In this document: positions 63,233 to 64,000 of the stretch, piece after piece
Position numbering within the stretch: the first letter of the stretch is position 1
Layout of the letters: each line of letters opens with the position of its first letter
NCBI GenBank assembly: GCA_037127315.1
Contig: JBBBDQ010001274.1
Span: 215,001 to 279,000, forward strand
DNA length: 64,000 bases
Reading direction: 5' to 3'
Origin: Ascarosepion bandense
Lineage: Eukaryota; Mollusca; Cephalopoda; Sepiida; Sepiidae
Notes under the pieces: generated by a model
What the model was told of the DNA's origin: nothing
Seen by the model: only the letters and a program-made list of their open reading frames with translations
The model's database searches: none
Translations under genes and position numbers: made by a program

Positions 63233-64000
63233 GTAAGTAGTTAAAATTTTATCATCATTTATTTCAACAGTCGCTAAAATCAAAATTTGCGAAAAAATTA
63301 GTTTTGCCGTAGCACAAGAAGAAAGAAAGCACTTTGTTTATATCTTTTAAAATAATACAATAAATTAAGATATTATTTTTATTTCTTTGAATAAAATTGA
63401 AATAAAAAATATCTGAAAAAAAAAATAAATACGGCTATTCGTTTGTAAGTTTTTTTTTTCGAAATGTTTTAAAATTTAAACTGAAGCCGAAAAAAGTTGT
63501 TAAACATTATATTTTCTAAAAGTATTTGAATTAATATTTTATTGATATTTTATTTCAGAAAATAGTGTCTTTTTTTTCAATGAAATGTTTAAAAATTCTT
63601 AGAAAACAAAAGTAAAAACTTTTCTATACTTCTTGCAACTTTATGAATCATTTTTAAACATGAAAAAATATTCTTGAATTGAATTTTTTTATTCTTTTTT
63701 TTTGTATTAACAAAAACTACAAAATTTATCTTATAGTCAATTTTAAAAGAATTTGTTTTATTTTTAAGGTTTTTTATTTGAAAACTCCGTGAAATTATGT
63801 GTTACAAAAAAAAACAAAAGTCAAGTCACTATTACCGAAAATTTAAAAACTGGAAAATGATGATTTAAACTTTGTTTAAACCTATTATTTCTGACTAAGT
63901 TTTGAATTTATTTGAAACATAAAGGCCTAAATCACACCACACTTGAATTTTAAAACCTAACTTTTAAAATATTTAATTTTTAGAAAATATTTAGCACAAA
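63233..64000 (+). other. first intron of the THAP gene, open at the window edge
   Basis: Begins with GTAAGT and is strongly A/T-rich with many T and A runs. I looked for a continuation of the THAP domain (a Cys-x2-His segment after an AG acceptor) and found none, so the next exon is outside the window. Confidence 0.6.

Noticed and set aside
62802..63236. A 144-codon plus frame overlapping the THAP exon
   Set aside because: It runs in a different frame from the THAP peptide, starts inside the satellite array and has no domain; the THAP frame with its Cys motif and donor site is far better supported.

Overview
The window looks like repeat-dominated, AT-rich intergenic DNA from an animal, most likely a coleoid cephalopod (octopus-like). 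The grounds are long (TA)n, (GT)n and (GATA)n microsatellites, several tRNA-derived SINE families, LINEs of at least four kinds, Penelope-like and Ty3/gypsy remnants, mariner/pogo relics, and no prokaryotic gene structure. The species call is inference from repeat style; no database was searched.

Only one stretch looks like a host gene: a 5' coding exon of a THAP-domain protein (63080-63232, + strand) ending at a consensus splice donor. It sits about 230 bp downstream of a ~140-bp satellite array (61402-62851), and its upstream region holds a perfect TGACGTCA site. The rest of the gene lies beyond the right edge.

Layout. 1-11.6 kb: SINE families A and D, RTE-type and CR1/Jockey-type LINE fragments, a decayed mariner (2.2-3.1 kb), a retroelement made of ~158-bp tandem units (4.2-4.75 kb), and a degenerate full-length 5S rRNA sequence fused to a SINE A (6.6-6.86 kb). 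11.6-16.5 kb: mostly unassigned single-copy-looking DNA. 16.7-24 kb: a hammerhead-like Penelope terminus and two copies of a ~1.4-kb element with AGGTACCTCCACT-type inverted ends, one split by two nested LINEs. 24-34 kb: an RTE-type LINE, foldback elements, and a tandem pair of restriction-like-endonuclease LINEs in TAA/TTA repeats, bracketed by inverted arms. 34-45 kb: CR1/Jockey LINE pieces, a 511-bp mariner deletion derivative, a solo-like gypsy LTR, a 162-bp VNTR retroelement and a second REL LINE closely related to the 19.4-kb copy. 45-56 kb: SINEs, a pogo-like MITE, LTRs and decayed LINEs. 56-61.4 kb: a Penelope-like element with ~290-bp inverted ends, a gypsy LTR plus broken gag, another VNTR retroelement, a 180-bp tandem triplet and the least decayed RTE-type 3' ORF.

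The most interesting signals are: (1) hammerhead-ribozyme-like cores (CTGANGA, stem II, GAAA) at several loci; (2) R4/Dong-like LINE copies consistently associated with TAA repeats; (3) a VNTR retroelement sharing its 3' tail with the CR1/Jockey LINE; (4) the TIR family with AGGTACCTCCACT ends; (5) a 5S-tRNA composite SINE. All open frames other than the THAP exon are remnants of mobile elements or chance frames. Family letters (A-H) are my own labels. Coordinates of repeat edges are approximate to about 5-20 bp.
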